A stretch of DNA of 11,502 bases from DATKZH01 sp964475955 (lineage in GTDB: Bacteria; Planctomycetota; Planctomycetia; Pirellulales; Thermoguttaceae), in assembly GCA_964475955.1 (NCBI GenBank), contig CAYYZY010000235.1:1-11502 (forward strand), in the 5' to 3' direction. Shown here one piece after another: positions 1-7,284 of the stretch (positions are counted from its first letter, which is position 1; every line of letters starts with the position of its first letter). The notes under the pieces were generated by a model, which searched no databases, was not told where the DNA came from, and was given only the letters and a program-made list of their open reading frames with translations. The position numbers and the translations under genes were made by a program.

Positions 1-948
1 CCGCAGGACGGCCGCATCCGCCTGACCGTCGGCGGCCACCCGGTCGACCTCCGCGTCTCCGTCCTGCCCACGATGTTCGGCGAAAGCGTGGTGCTGCGGA
101 TCCTCGACCGCTCGGTCGTCATGCTCGACCTCGACGCGATCGGGCTCGAAGAAGGGCCGTTGCAGATCTTCCGGGAAGTGATTCGCCGGCCGCACGGAAT
201 CGTGCTGGTCACCGGGCCCACCGGCTGCGGAAAAACGACCACGCTGTACGGCGCGCTGAACGAGCTGAACGCGGTGGAAGACAAGATCATCACCACCGAG
301 GACCCGGTCGAGTACGACATCGACGGCCTCGTCCAGATCCAGATCGACCCGGCCATCGGCAACACCTTCGCCAACTGCCTGCGCTCGATCCTCCGCCAAG
401 ACCCCGACAAAATCCTCGTCGGCGAGATCCGCGACCTGGAGACGGCCGAAATCGCCGTGCAGGCGTCGCTCACCGGGCACATGGTCTTCAGCACCCTGCA
501 CACCAACGACGCCGCGAGCACCGTGATCCGGCTGCGCGACATGGGGCTGCCCCCCTTCTTGATCACCGCCACGCTCGAAGCCGTGCTGGCCCAGCGGCTC
601 GTGCGCAAGATCTGCCGCGACTGCCGCGAGGAGACCATCCCCGGCACCGAAACGCTGGCCGACCTCGACCTGACGCCCGAAACCGTCATCGGCAAGAAGT
701 TCTACCGGGGCCGCGGCTGCGTGGCGTGCAACAACACGGGATACAAGGGGCGCACCGGGATCTACGAACTGCTGACGATGAACGACCAGCTTCGCGACCT
801 GGTCAACCAGGGGGGATCCACCGAGCAACTGCGCGACGGCGCCCTCCAGGGCGGCATGGAGCCGCTCCGGGCGGCCGGACTCCAGAAAGTCTACGATGGG
901 GTGACGACACCGTCAGAGGTGATTCGAGAAACCAGTATCGAGTCGTAA
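1..948 (+). CDS. gspE: GspE/PilB-type secretion assembly ATPase, C-terminal part
   Basis: This is a cytoplasmic hexameric ATPase that powers pseudopilus (or pilus) assembly by acting on the GspF platform. The frame is open from the left edge, so the N-terminal domains are missing; 315 residues remain, numbered here from the edge. Visible motifs in family order are the pre-Walker region DLRVSVLPT..GESVVLRILD (about 16-36), Walker A GPTGCGKT (72-79), the Asp box TTEDPVEY (98-105), Walker B ILVGEIRD (138-145) and the His box GHMVFSTLHTND (159-170). A zinc-type tetracysteine pair follows: C205-x2-C208 and C240-x2-C243, then GYKGRTGIYELL. All key residues are intact and the TAA at 946-948 is a normal family end. 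The tetracysteine module is shared by GspE and PilB; the neighbouring pseudopilins favour the GspE name, but PilB or a hybrid system cannot be excluded. gspF follows after 74 bp. Confidence 0.95.
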   Translation, partial: PQDGRIRLTVGGHPVDLRVSVLPTMFGESVVLRILDRSVVMLDLDAIGLEEGPLQIFREVIRRPHGIVLVTGPTGCGKTTTLYGALNELNAVEDKIITTEDPVEYDIDGLVQIQIDPAIGNTFANCLRSILRQDPDKILVGEIRDLETAEIAVQASLTGHMVFSTLHTNDAASTVIRLRDMGLPPFLITATLEAVLAQRLVRKICRDCREETIPGTETLADLDLTPETVIGKKFYRGRGCVACNNTGYKGRTGIYELLTMNDQLRDLVNQGGSTEQLRDGALQGGMEPLRAAGLQKVYDGVTTPSEVIRETSIES

Positions 949-1022
949 CGGCTCGAGGGTTGAGCCATCACGTGGGCCGCGGGCAACCGCCACCCCGCAC
1001 TTTGTGACGCGAGGATGAAACC

Positions 1023-2351
1023 ATGCCGACCTATGAATTCGAGGCCATGGACGCCACCGGCCAGGAAATCAAAGACGTCGTCGAAGCGCCCAACGAAGAG
1101 GAGGCCCAGGCGACTATCCGCCAGATGGGCTACTTCGTCACGAAGATCGCCGAGAAGAAGGCCCGCGCCGGGGCCGCGCAGAAGAAAAAAGGCGGCCGCA
1201 ACAAGACCTTCTCCATCGGCCGGGTCGGGTCGAAGGTGCTCACCACCTTCACCCGGCAGTTGTCGATCCTTCAGGACGCCGGCCTCCCCATCCTGCGCAG
1301 CCTCCGCATCCTGGAGGCCCAGTCGAAGCCCGGCGCCCTGAAAAACTCGCTGATCGACGTCTGCGACGAAATCGAAAGCGGGGCCAGCCTCTCCGAGGCC
1401 ATGGCCAAGGCCCCCAAAGCGTTCGACCGGCTCTACGTCAACATGATCAAGGCGGGCGAAGCGGGCGGTGCCTTGGAAGTGATCCTCCAGCGCCTCGCCG
1501 AGTTCCAGGAGCGGGCCCAATCGCTGAAGCGCAAGGTCAAAGGCGCCCTGGTCTACCCGATCGTGGTCGTCCTGTTCGCCGTGGCCATCCTCACGTTCAT
1601 CATGATCAAGATCGTCCCCGAGTTCCGCAAGATCTTCGAAGAGTTCGATGCGGAGCTGCCCCCGATCACCGAGGTGCTGATCGGCGTCTCCAACTTCATG
1701 TTCCACTGGTGGTTCCTGATCCCGGTGATCCCCATCTCCATCTGGCTGTTCGTCAAACTGCTCTGCCGGTTCAAGGTGGGCCGTTACGGGTACGACCTGT
1801 TCATATTGAAGATGCCCATCTTCGGCCAGTTGATCGAGAAGAACACCTGCGCCCGCACCATGCGAACCCTCGGCACGCTCGTGGCCAGCGGCGTGCCCAT
1901 CCTGGAAGCCCTCCAGATCACCCGGGAGACCTCGGGCAACCGCGTGTTCGAGAACCTGTTCGGCAAGGTCTACGAGTCGATTCGCGAGGGCGAGACGCTC
2001 TCGCAGCCGATGAAGGAGAACTCGCGGCCGGGCTTCCATCCGATGGCCCTGTTCTTCTGGGCCTTCTTCCTGGTCGGCCCGATCGGCATGCTCTTGTACG
2101 TGCTGAAGATGAATCAGAAGATCCTCGACGACATGGTGGTCAACATGGTCGACGTGGGCGAGGAGACCGGCGAGCTCGACACGATGCTCTACAAGGTCGC
2201 CGACACGTACGACGAAGAGGTCGCCGTACTGACCGAAACGCTCACCAGCCTGATGGAACCGATCCTGATCATCGCGCTCGGCGTGGCGGTCGGGTTCATC
2301 GTCGTTGCCCTGTTTATGCCGCTGATCAGCCTGATCCAGAACCTGACCTAG
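1023..2351 (+). CDS. gspF: GspF/PilC-type inner-membrane platform protein
   Basis: This is a polytopic inner-membrane protein that couples the assembly ATPase to pseudopilin insertion. It has 442 residues. The N-terminal segment (1-45, MPTYEFEAMDATGQEI...) is the usual start of the family. The first T2SSF domain (about 75-200) holds TFTRQLSILQDAGLPI and MIKAGEAGGAL. TM1 is about 176-199 and TM2 about 223-247. The second T2SSF domain starts about 270 (CARTMRTLGTLVASGVPILEAL) and carries VGEETGELDTMLYKVADTYDEEV (378-400). The last TM is about 409-435. An unusual hydrophobic insertion (about 335-369, with core MALFFWAFFLVGPIGMLLYVL) lies inside the second domain, just before VNMVDVGEETGELD, where canonical members have no TM. 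The ATG at 1023 follows GAGGA (1011-1015) at good spacing. Two strong hairpins follow the stop codon. The family assignment is firm; the function of the insertion is unknown. Confidence 0.95.
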   Translation: MPTYEFEAMDATGQEIKDVVEAPNEEEAQATIRQMGYFVTKIAEKKARAGAAQKKKGGRNKTFSIGRVGSKVLTTFTRQLSILQDAGLPILRSLRILEAQSKPGALKNSLIDVCDEIESGASLSEAMAKAPKAFDRLYVNMIKAGEAGGALEVILQRLAEFQERAQSLKRKVKGALVYPIVVVLFAVAILTFIMIKIVPEFRKIFEEFDAELPPITEVLIGVSNFMFHWWFLIPVIPISIWLFVKLLCRFKVGRYGYDLFILKMPIFGQLIEKNTCARTMRTLGTLVASGVPILEALQITRETSGNRVFENLFGKVYESIREGETLSQPMKENSRPGFHPMALFFWAFFLVGPIGMLLYVLKMNQKILDDMVVNMVDVGEETGELDTMLYKVADTYDEEVAVLTETLTSLMEPILIIALGVAVGFIVVALFMPLISLIQNLT

Positions 2352-2360
2352 CCAGTTCGC

Positions 2361-2420
2361 GCCTCGGCCCCGCCGAGGCACCTTCCGGAGCCCCGGCCCC
2401 GCGCGGCCGGCTCCGGGAGG
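2361..2420 (+). promoter_or_regulatory. Tandem GC-rich stem-loops between gspF and pseudopilin A
   Basis: Two adjacent hairpins start 10 bases after the gspF stop. Hairpin 1 pairs GCCTCGGC (2361-2368) with GCCGAGGC (2372-2379), a perfect 8-bp stem with a CCC loop. Hairpin 2 pairs 2381-2392 (CCTTCCGGAGCC) with 2409-2420 (GGCTCCGGGAGG), 12 bp with one T-G wobble. Inside it, GGCC (2395-2398) can pair with GGCC (2405-2408). No T-tract follows, so a canonical intrinsic terminator is not supported. Likely roles are partial attenuation, an RNA processing site, or a 3' stabiliser that sets different levels for the ATPase/platform genes and the pseudopilin genes. The pairing is seen directly; the role is inferred. 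Confidence 0.5.
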
Positions 2421-2462
2421 CCGGAAAATCCAGCCAAGGGCAAGACGCAACGGAACTCAAGA

Positions 2463-2488
2463 CGGGCCGCCTTGTAGGCCCGAGGGGG
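2463..2488 (+). promoter_or_regulatory. Small hairpin abutting the Shine-Dalgarno of pseudopilin A
   Basis: CGGGCC (2463-2468) can pair with GGCCCG (2477-2482), a 6-bp stem with an 8-base loop. Its 3' arm runs into the ribosome binding site GAGGGGG (2482-2488), which sits seven bases before the ATG at 2496. The hairpin could modulate access to the SD. The stem is short and the region is GC-rich, so chance pairing is possible. Confidence 0.3.
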
Positions 2489-2495
2489 AAGTGCT

Positions 2496-3632
2496 ATGGA
2501 CCGACCGACCGTCCGCAAAACGGCACCTAGTGGCTTCACGCTTGTGGAAATGCTGGTGGTCATCGTCATCATCAGCATCCTCGTCGGCCTCACCGCCGCC
2601 GCCCTCGGCCCCGCGCGCCGGGCCGCCCGAAACGCGGCGATCGTGGCCGAAATCACGAAATTCGAGATGGCGCTCGACACGTACAAGACCGAGCACAACG
2701 CGCTCCCGCCGACGTTCGTCGACGTCAACATCTTCACCGAACGCGGCGACGCGGCCCTTGAGCCCTTCCAGATCGACGCCCGAAACGCCGTCGTCCGCCA
2801 CCTCCGCGAGATGTTCCCCAAGTACACGCCCGGCAGGGTTCGCGGCGGCAACAACCCGGAGGGGAGGCCCGACAACACTCCCTTCGAGAAATTCGCCAAC
2901 GACGTCTATTACGCGTACAAGCACCCAACGACGGGCGACCCCACCGTCGATCCGTTGCTGTTCGATCCCGCCTCCGCGCTGGTCTTCTGGCTGGGGGGCC
3001 TGCCCGAGCAGGTGCCCGACCGAACTGCGCTGCTAGATGGGTCGGCCCAGTGGATCCCGGCTGGCTTCCATGCGGATCCGGAAATGCCCTTCAAGCCGGG
3101 CACGCCGCGGACCGATCCGCTGTTCGATTTCGTTCCCGAGCGGATCGTCTTTCTGGAACAGCACCTCATGCTTCCGTGGGATTCTGCGTCGAACCCGGTC
3201 GACCGTTACCTTCGATACTACCCCGACCACGTCGATGCTCCCTACGTCTACTTCAAATCGCGGCGTCGCGGGGCCAATTGGCAGTATGGTAGCGAACCCG
3301 TGGACATCGGGGGGGGCACAATCCGCTACGTGCCGTTCTCCTACTACCACGCGAGAACCGACATAACGGACGAAATCGGCAACAACATTTGCGTGGCGTA
3401 CCGCGACTCGCAGAATCCGCCGTTCTGGAGGAACCACGATTCCTACCAGATCATCGCCGCGGGGCTCGACGGCCTGTTCGGCTCGGTCGCTCCGACCGCT
3501 AGTGGCGAGGACCACCTGGCTGACCCTAGCGGCTTGTATCGCATCACCAAGACCGCGGGCAATTTCTCCGATTTCGACTACGACAACCTCGCCAACTTCA
3601 GCGGGGGCAAGCTGGGAGACGAGATCGAATGA
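2496..3632 (+). CDS. Pseudopilin A: large GspG-like prepilin-type protein
   Basis: This is a predicted pseudopilin of 378 residues, inserted in the inner membrane and then processed by prepilin peptidase. The short basic leader ends at G13, followed by F14-TLVEMLVVIVIISILVG with the conserved Glu at +5 (E18). The hydrophobic helix spans about 14-36, and an amphipathic extension with LGPARRAARNAAIVAEITKFEMAL continues the N-terminal alpha helix as in GspG. The globular part is about 2.5 times the usual GspG length. Near the C-terminus, YQIIAAGLDGLFG (318-329) resembles the AGxDG calcium-site segment of GspG, and the tail has DYDNLANF (361-368). The ATG at 2496 follows GAGGGGG. The stop overlaps the start of pseudopilin B by 4 bp (ATGA), which suggests coupling. 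It lacks the overall look of DUF1559 planctomycete pilin-like proteins. Prepilin status is firm; the GspG-like role is inferred. Confidence 0.88.
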   Translation: MDRPTVRKTAPSGFTLVEMLVVIVIISILVGLTAAALGPARRAARNAAIVAEITKFEMALDTYKTEHNALPPTFVDVNIFTERGDAALEPFQIDARNAVVRHLREMFPKYTPGRVRGGNNPEGRPDNTPFEKFANDVYYAYKHPTTGDPTVDPLLFDPASALVFWLGGLPEQVPDRTALLDGSAQWIPAGFHADPEMPFKPGTPRTDPLFDFVPERIVFLEQHLMLPWDSASNPVDRYLRYYPDHVDAPYVYFKSRRRGANWQYGSEPVDIGGGTIRYVPFSYYHARTDITDEIGNNICVAYRDSQNPPFWRNHDSYQIIAAGLDGLFGSVAPTASGEDHLADPSGLYRITKTAGNFSDFDYDNLANFSGGKLGDEIE

Positions 3633-4813
3633 GACGACACGTTCTCAGCCGCCGAACGACCGACGCCGCGCGCCCGCGCGCCGGCTTCACGCTCACCGAG
3701 CTGCTGGTCGTGATCACGATCATCGGCATCCTGGCCGCCATGGCCATGGGCGTCCTGGGCGCCGCGCGCCAGTCGGCCCGGATCACCAACACCCGCTCCC
3801 TGATCGCCAAGATCGACCGCTTCATCTCCGAGCGCTACCAGTCCTACCAAACCCGCCGCGTGCCGCTGAATACCGCGCAGCTTCGACAGATTGCCGACGA
3901 CCGCGTTTGGCCTTGGCCCCAAACGCGGCAAGACTATCTTGCGCTTTCCCCGGATGCGCGCCGCGAGGCGTCGTTGATCGTGGCCCGCATCAAGCTCAAT
4001 GCGATCCGCGACATCATGCGCATGGAAATGCCCGATCGCTGGAGCGACGTGACCAATGGGCCCGTCTTCCTGCGGGACTACAACGGGACCCCGGCCGATT
4101 TCAGTGACGACGAGTTGCTGGTCGCTCCGGCGCTGTGGCGCAAGTACGAGCGCGCGTACGCGCGGTCGACCCCAACCGACCAGTGGGAATCGGCGGAGTG
4201 CCTCTACCATGTGGTGATGGCTTGTCCTGGGGCGAGGGACCATTTCCACGACGGCGACAGCGGCGACGTGGACGGCGACGGCCATCGCGAGTTCCTCGAC
4301 GGCTGGGGCAACCCGATCCAGTTCGTGCGCTGGCCGGCCGGTTTCATCGACTACCCCAATCTGGTCATCCACAACGAGGGCGCGGACCCGTCGCCCCTCG
4401 ATTGGAGCCCGCCGTCGGATCGTCAGCACGGGGATCCGGAACAAGAACCCGATCCGTTCGATCTCGCCCAGGTCGTGCCGCGACTGCTGCAATTATGGGA
4501 TGACTCGAACCACTCGCAGGGTTTGCCCCCCCGGGCCGGCAGCTATGCGGTCTACCCCCTAGTCTACTCCGCGGGGCCCGACGGCCGCTACGAGATCGAC
4601 CGAGGCGACAATTTTCAGTACTTGCTGCCCGCCACGGGCGACACGGGCGATCTCAATCCTTTTTGGCCCTACGACAGCATCAACGACAACTACGTTGGAC
4701 AGCCGCTCGACGAGCGAGGCCACTTCTCGCGCGGCGAGTTCGTCGACGGGCGGGCCAACGGCTCGCTGGACCATTACGACAATATCCACAACCACGGCCT
4801 CGAGGCGGACTGA
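3629..4813 (+). CDS. Pseudopilin B: large GspG-like protein with Ca-loop
   Basis: This is a predicted pseudopilin of 394 residues. The basic leader ends at G19; the mature part starts F20-TLTELLVVITIIGILAAMA with Glu at +5 (E24). A long amphipathic helix follows. The middle has SAECLYHVVM (188-197), then D213-V-D215-G-D217-G-H-R-E221, an EF-hand-like loop, leading directly into FLDGWGNPIQFVRWP (222-236). DGWGNP matches the DPWGNP hallmark of GspG, and LVYSAGPDGRYE (311-322) matches its SAGPDG segment. The tail HYDNIHNH (382-389) parallels pseudopilin A, suggesting that A and B are diverged tandem duplicates. The start is fixed by the ATGA overlap with gene A; the stop overlaps the next ATG by one base (TGATG). 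B is the strongest GspG-type candidate here, though far longer than the family norm. Confidence 0.88.
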   Translation: MRRHVLSRRTTDAARPRAGFTLTELLVVITIIGILAAMAMGVLGAARQSARITNTRSLIAKIDRFISERYQSYQTRRVPLNTAQLRQIADDRVWPWPQTRQDYLALSPDARREASLIVARIKLNAIRDIMRMEMPDRWSDVTNGPVFLRDYNGTPADFSDDELLVAPALWRKYERAYARSTPTDQWESAECLYHVVMACPGARDHFHDGDSGDVDGDGHREFLDGWGNPIQFVRWPAGFIDYPNLVIHNEGADPSPLDWSPPSDRQHGDPEQEPDPFDLAQVVPRLLQLWDDSNHSQGLPPRAGSYAVYPLVYSAGPDGRYEIDRGDNFQYLLPATGDTGDLNPFWPYDSINDNYVGQPLDERGHFSRGEFVDGRANGSLDHYDNIHNHGLEAD

Positions 4814-5961
4814 TGTCAAACGCCCATCGTCGCAATCCGGCGCGAACCGGCGTCACGCTGGTCGAACTGCTCGTGGTGATCGGGATCCTCATGGTCCTGG
4901 CCACGATCGCCGTCCCGGCCATGCGCCCGCTGACCGAGGCCCGCCGCATCCGGGAGCCGGCCCGGTCGATCAACGTCTTTTTCAGCCGCGCCCGGAACCG
5001 GGCCATCGAGCGGCGCCGCCGCTGCGGCGTGCTCCTGGAGCGCCTCCCGCAGCAGCCGCAGGCCTGCGTGGTGCTGCGCCAGGTGGAGGTCCCCCCGCCT
5101 TACGCGGGCGATTTGGCGGAAACGCGCATTAGACTGGTGCCGATCAACGGAGCTGATGGCCAAGCGGGGTGGTACGTGCGCTTTACCTTTGGCGAAGCGT
5201 ACCCCCTCCTGTCCTCGCTCCCTCAGCCCCCCCCGAGGCCGCCGGATTCGACGGACATGAGTACGGACGAGTCGTGGAAATACCTTGTGAGCGCTGGGGA
5301 CGAGATCCAGTTTAACTTTCAGGGGCACGTGTACCGGATAGGGTTCCCAGGGGCGGATAAGTCCGAGCTCTTTCTGCAAAACGACGATCTCCCTTACGGA
5401 CCCACCAACTCCGACATCATCGCCGCCCTCAACCAAGGCGTCCCCTTCCAGGTCACCCGCCAGCCGGTCGTCTCCGCCGACGCGCCGCTCCAGCTCTCGC
5501 GGGGTGCGGTGGTCGACCTGGGCTCTTCGGGCACCGAGGCCAAACCGGCCGGCTTCTTCCCGGTCGACGCCGACGGCGACACGACCAACGGCTGGCAGGA
5601 CGACTCGCCCGTCATCGTGCTCTTCGGGCCCGGCGGGGCGGTCGACCGGCTCATCGTCGAGCGCCAACAACACCGCGTAACCGGGCCCATCTACCTGCTG
5701 GTGGGCAAGTGGGAGCGGCTCCCGATCGAACCGGGAGGAACGCCCCAATCGGAGGACGGGCTGGGCAACTGGCAGGACGCAACGAACCTCTGGCTGGCCC
5801 TCAACTCGCAGACGGGGCTGGTGACGGTGTCCGAGTTGCACGCGGATTTCCTCGATCCGACCACGAATACCTATGTGCCGTCCGGCGCCGACCGAGCCGA
5901 GCAGATCGCCACGTCGCGCAAGTACGCCCGGCAGGCACAGATCAGCATGGGAGGAGGATAA
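4813..5961 (+). CDS. Pseudopilin C: large GspH/FimT-like protein
   Basis: This is a predicted minor pseudopilin of 382 residues. The open frame extends further upstream, but the ATG at 4813 is chosen because it gives a short basic leader and overlaps the previous stop as TGATG. The leader ends at G13, followed by V14-TLVELLVVIGILMVLATIAVP with Glu at +5 (E18). Position +1 is Val instead of the usual Phe. RSINVFFSRARNRAIERRR (51-69), then CGVLLE, resembles the GspH/FimT helix and first strand. LQLSRGAVVDL (226-236), SPVIVLFGPGGAVDRLIV (265-282) and LNSQTGLVTVSEL (330-342) resemble the strands of the GspH beta-sandwich. About 100 to 220 is extra, with a proline-rich stretch (138-144). The last codons (Gly-Gly-Gly) double as the SD of the next gene. 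It is probably an initiator or tip subunit; the H-type assignment is moderately secure. Confidence 0.85.
   Translation: MSNAHRRNPARTGVTLVELLVVIGILMVLATIAVPAMRPLTEARRIREPARSINVFFSRARNRAIERRRRCGVLLERLPQQPQACVVLRQVEVPPPYAGDLAETRIRLVPINGADGQAGWYVRFTFGEAYPLLSSLPQPPPRPPDSTDMSTDESWKYLVSAGDEIQFNFQGHVYRIGFPGADKSELFLQNDDLPYGPTNSDIIAALNQGVPFQVTRQPVVSADAPLQLSRGAVVDLGSSGTEAKPAGFFPVDADGDTTNGWQDDSPVIVLFGPGGAVDRLIVERQQHRVTGPIYLLVGKWERLPIEPGGTPQSEDGLGNWQDATNLWLALNSQTGLVTVSELHADFLDPTTNTYVPSGADRAEQIATSRKYARQAQISMGGG
5950..5958 (+). promoter_or_regulatory. Shine-Dalgarno that decides the GTG start of pseudopilin D
   Basis: GGAGGAGGA lies at the very end of gene C, where it encodes its three terminal glycines. 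It ends four bases before GTG at 5963. This strong site selects the GTG over the in-frame ATG at 5873, which would lie 89 bp inside gene C and give an abnormally long leader. Only one base (5962) separates the TAA of C from the GTG, so reinitiation or coupling is likely. Confidence 0.7.
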
Positions 5962-5962
5962 G

Positions 5963-7270
5963 GTGAGATCGTCCGTCGCTTCACGCACCGGCTTTTTGGC
6001 GAGGCCCGCCCGGCGGGCGCGCACGGGGATCAGCCTGTTGGAGGTGCTGGTATCGATCTTCGTGCTTTCGATCGGCCTGTTGGCCGTGGCGGCCATCATC
6101 CCGGTCGCCCGGTTCCAGATGATCGAGGCCGCCAAGGCCGACCGCAGCACAGCCTGCGCCACCGCCGCGCTCAACGACCTGAGGGTCCGCGGCGCGCTCA
6201 ACCCGGATGAGTGGCGCAACGTGACCGGCGGCAGCCTGGGGCAAACCGAGCCCGAGTGGATGGGGTCAGGCGGGTATATGCTGTCAAGCGGCGACCGGGG
6301 CTATCTTTTCGGCGAATCGTACGCGCTCGATCCCCTGTACGTGGCGGAGGCCGAGTACGAGAAATGGTCGGATCGCGACGCGCTTTCCGATTTCCCGTAC
6401 AACCCCGATAGCCCGGGCAACCGCATCCTGGGCGGCACGGGGGATGCGACGCGATGGACGCGCTTACAGCGGATGACTTGGACCGGCGTGGGCGGGAACA
6501 TTCTGTTAGCGAGTTCGATGTTCCAGTGGGATGACGACTTGCTTTTCCCTCTTCCCGCGGACGATACGCAACGGCCGGACCAACTCTCGCGTGCCATCGA
6601 TCACGCATCGGGGTATCGACAATTGCTTAAGGGGAAGTCTCAGGGCAACTACATGTACCTGGTCACGGTGGTCCCGTCCCCGGACAACGTCGACTTCTTC
6701 CACCCCCTGGAGAATACCGTCTACAGCTTTCCTGAGAACTCCCCTCTGTATCGCGTTTCGGTTGCGGTGTTCTATAAGCGCGACATGAGCGGGCCCAAGG
6801 AATACCTTCCCGCAGACCCTGCGGATGACGACCGCACCGGCCTGATGGAAGGCGAGACGCCGGGCGAACGCCAGGTGCGACTGCAATTCCTCGGCTCCGG
6901 GTTGGGAGGCGGCGACGTCCAACTCAGCACGTTTGACGGGCAGGGCGCCGAGTACCTCGCGGTCAAGCAGAACGAGTGGATCCTGGTGAGCGGGTTCTAC
7001 ATGGCCCAGCGTACCTGGACCGACCGGGACGGTTTTCTGCGAACGTATACGATGCCCGTCGGCGTTCACCAGTGGTACCGGATCGTGGCGGCCGGAGACA
7101 TCATTACCGGGAACCCTCACGTTCGCGACGTGACGCTCGCGGGCCCCGACTGGAACCTGCTCCGATGGAACAACGACTACGGCGGTGGCGGAGTGCCCCC
7201 CCCTTACCTGGCCACGCTGCTCAAAGGCGTGGTGGGCGTGTACAGCACCACGGTGGAGTTGACGCCGTAG
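5963..7270 (+). CDS. Pseudopilin D: large GspI/PilV-like protein
   Basis: This is a predicted minor pseudopilin of 435 residues starting at GTG 5963. The leader is 22 residues with six arginines, ending RARTG22; the mature part starts I23-SLLEVLVSIFVLSIGLLAV with Glu at +5 (E27). The SLLEVLVS...LSIGLL pattern is typical of GspI/PilV rather than GspG. The helix continues with RFQMIEAAKADRSTACATAAL. The globular region contains YMYLVTVVPSP (230-240) and YRVSVAVFYKRD (263-274), beta-strand-like segments as in PilV-type proteins, and ends VVGVYSTTVEL (423-433). It is two to three times longer than proteobacterial GspI. The codon mix in its middle (about 6240-6640) is less GC-rich than at the N-terminus. 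A 120-bp structured spacer follows. Prepilin status is firm; the I/V-type role is inferred. Confidence 0.85.
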   Translation: MRSSVASRTGFLARPARRARTGISLLEVLVSIFVLSIGLLAVAAIIPVARFQMIEAAKADRSTACATAALNDLRVRGALNPDEWRNVTGGSLGQTEPEWMGSGGYMLSSGDRGYLFGESYALDPLYVAEAEYEKWSDRDALSDFPYNPDSPGNRILGGTGDATRWTRLQRMTWTGVGGNILLASSMFQWDDDLLFPLPADDTQRPDQLSRAIDHASGYRQLLKGKSQGNYMYLVTVVPSPDNVDFFHPLENTVYSFPENSPLYRVSVAVFYKRDMSGPKEYLPADPADDDRTGLMEGETPGERQVRLQFLGSGLGGGDVQLSTFDGQGAEYLAVKQNEWILVSGFYMAQRTWTDRDGFLRTYTMPVGVHQWYRIVAAGDIITGNPHVRDVTLAGPDWNLLRWNNDYGGGGVPPPYLATLLKGVVGVYSTTVELTP

Positions 7271-7284
7271 GGGGCAGGTACACC

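Noticed and set aside
950..966. GGCTC/GAGCC inverted repeat after gspE as a terminator
   Set aside because: It has a 5-bp stem and no T-tract, lies inside an apparent operon, and is easily explained by chance.
891..2450. Antisense open frame of about 519 codons opposite gspF
   Set aside because: It lies opposite a clearly conserved gspF, has low-complexity His/Asp/Arg composition, and is a GC-bias artefact.
2421..2495. Possible c-di-GMP (GEMM) riboswitch before pseudopilin A, suggested by GACGCAA
   Set aside because: Only that short string resembles the motif; the paired GGCAAACC half and the receptor helices are not there.
4663..4812. Upstream extension of pseudopilin C to an earlier start
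   Set aside because: It would overlap gene B by about 150 bp and bury the prepilin leader behind 50 Arg-rich residues. The ATG at 4813 in TGATG is far better.
2496..4813. DUF1559 planctomycete pilin-like family for A and B
   Set aside because: The prepilin leader is shared, but the bodies have GspG-like DGWGNP (B) and AGxDG segments, and I do not see the DUF1559 C-terminal pattern.
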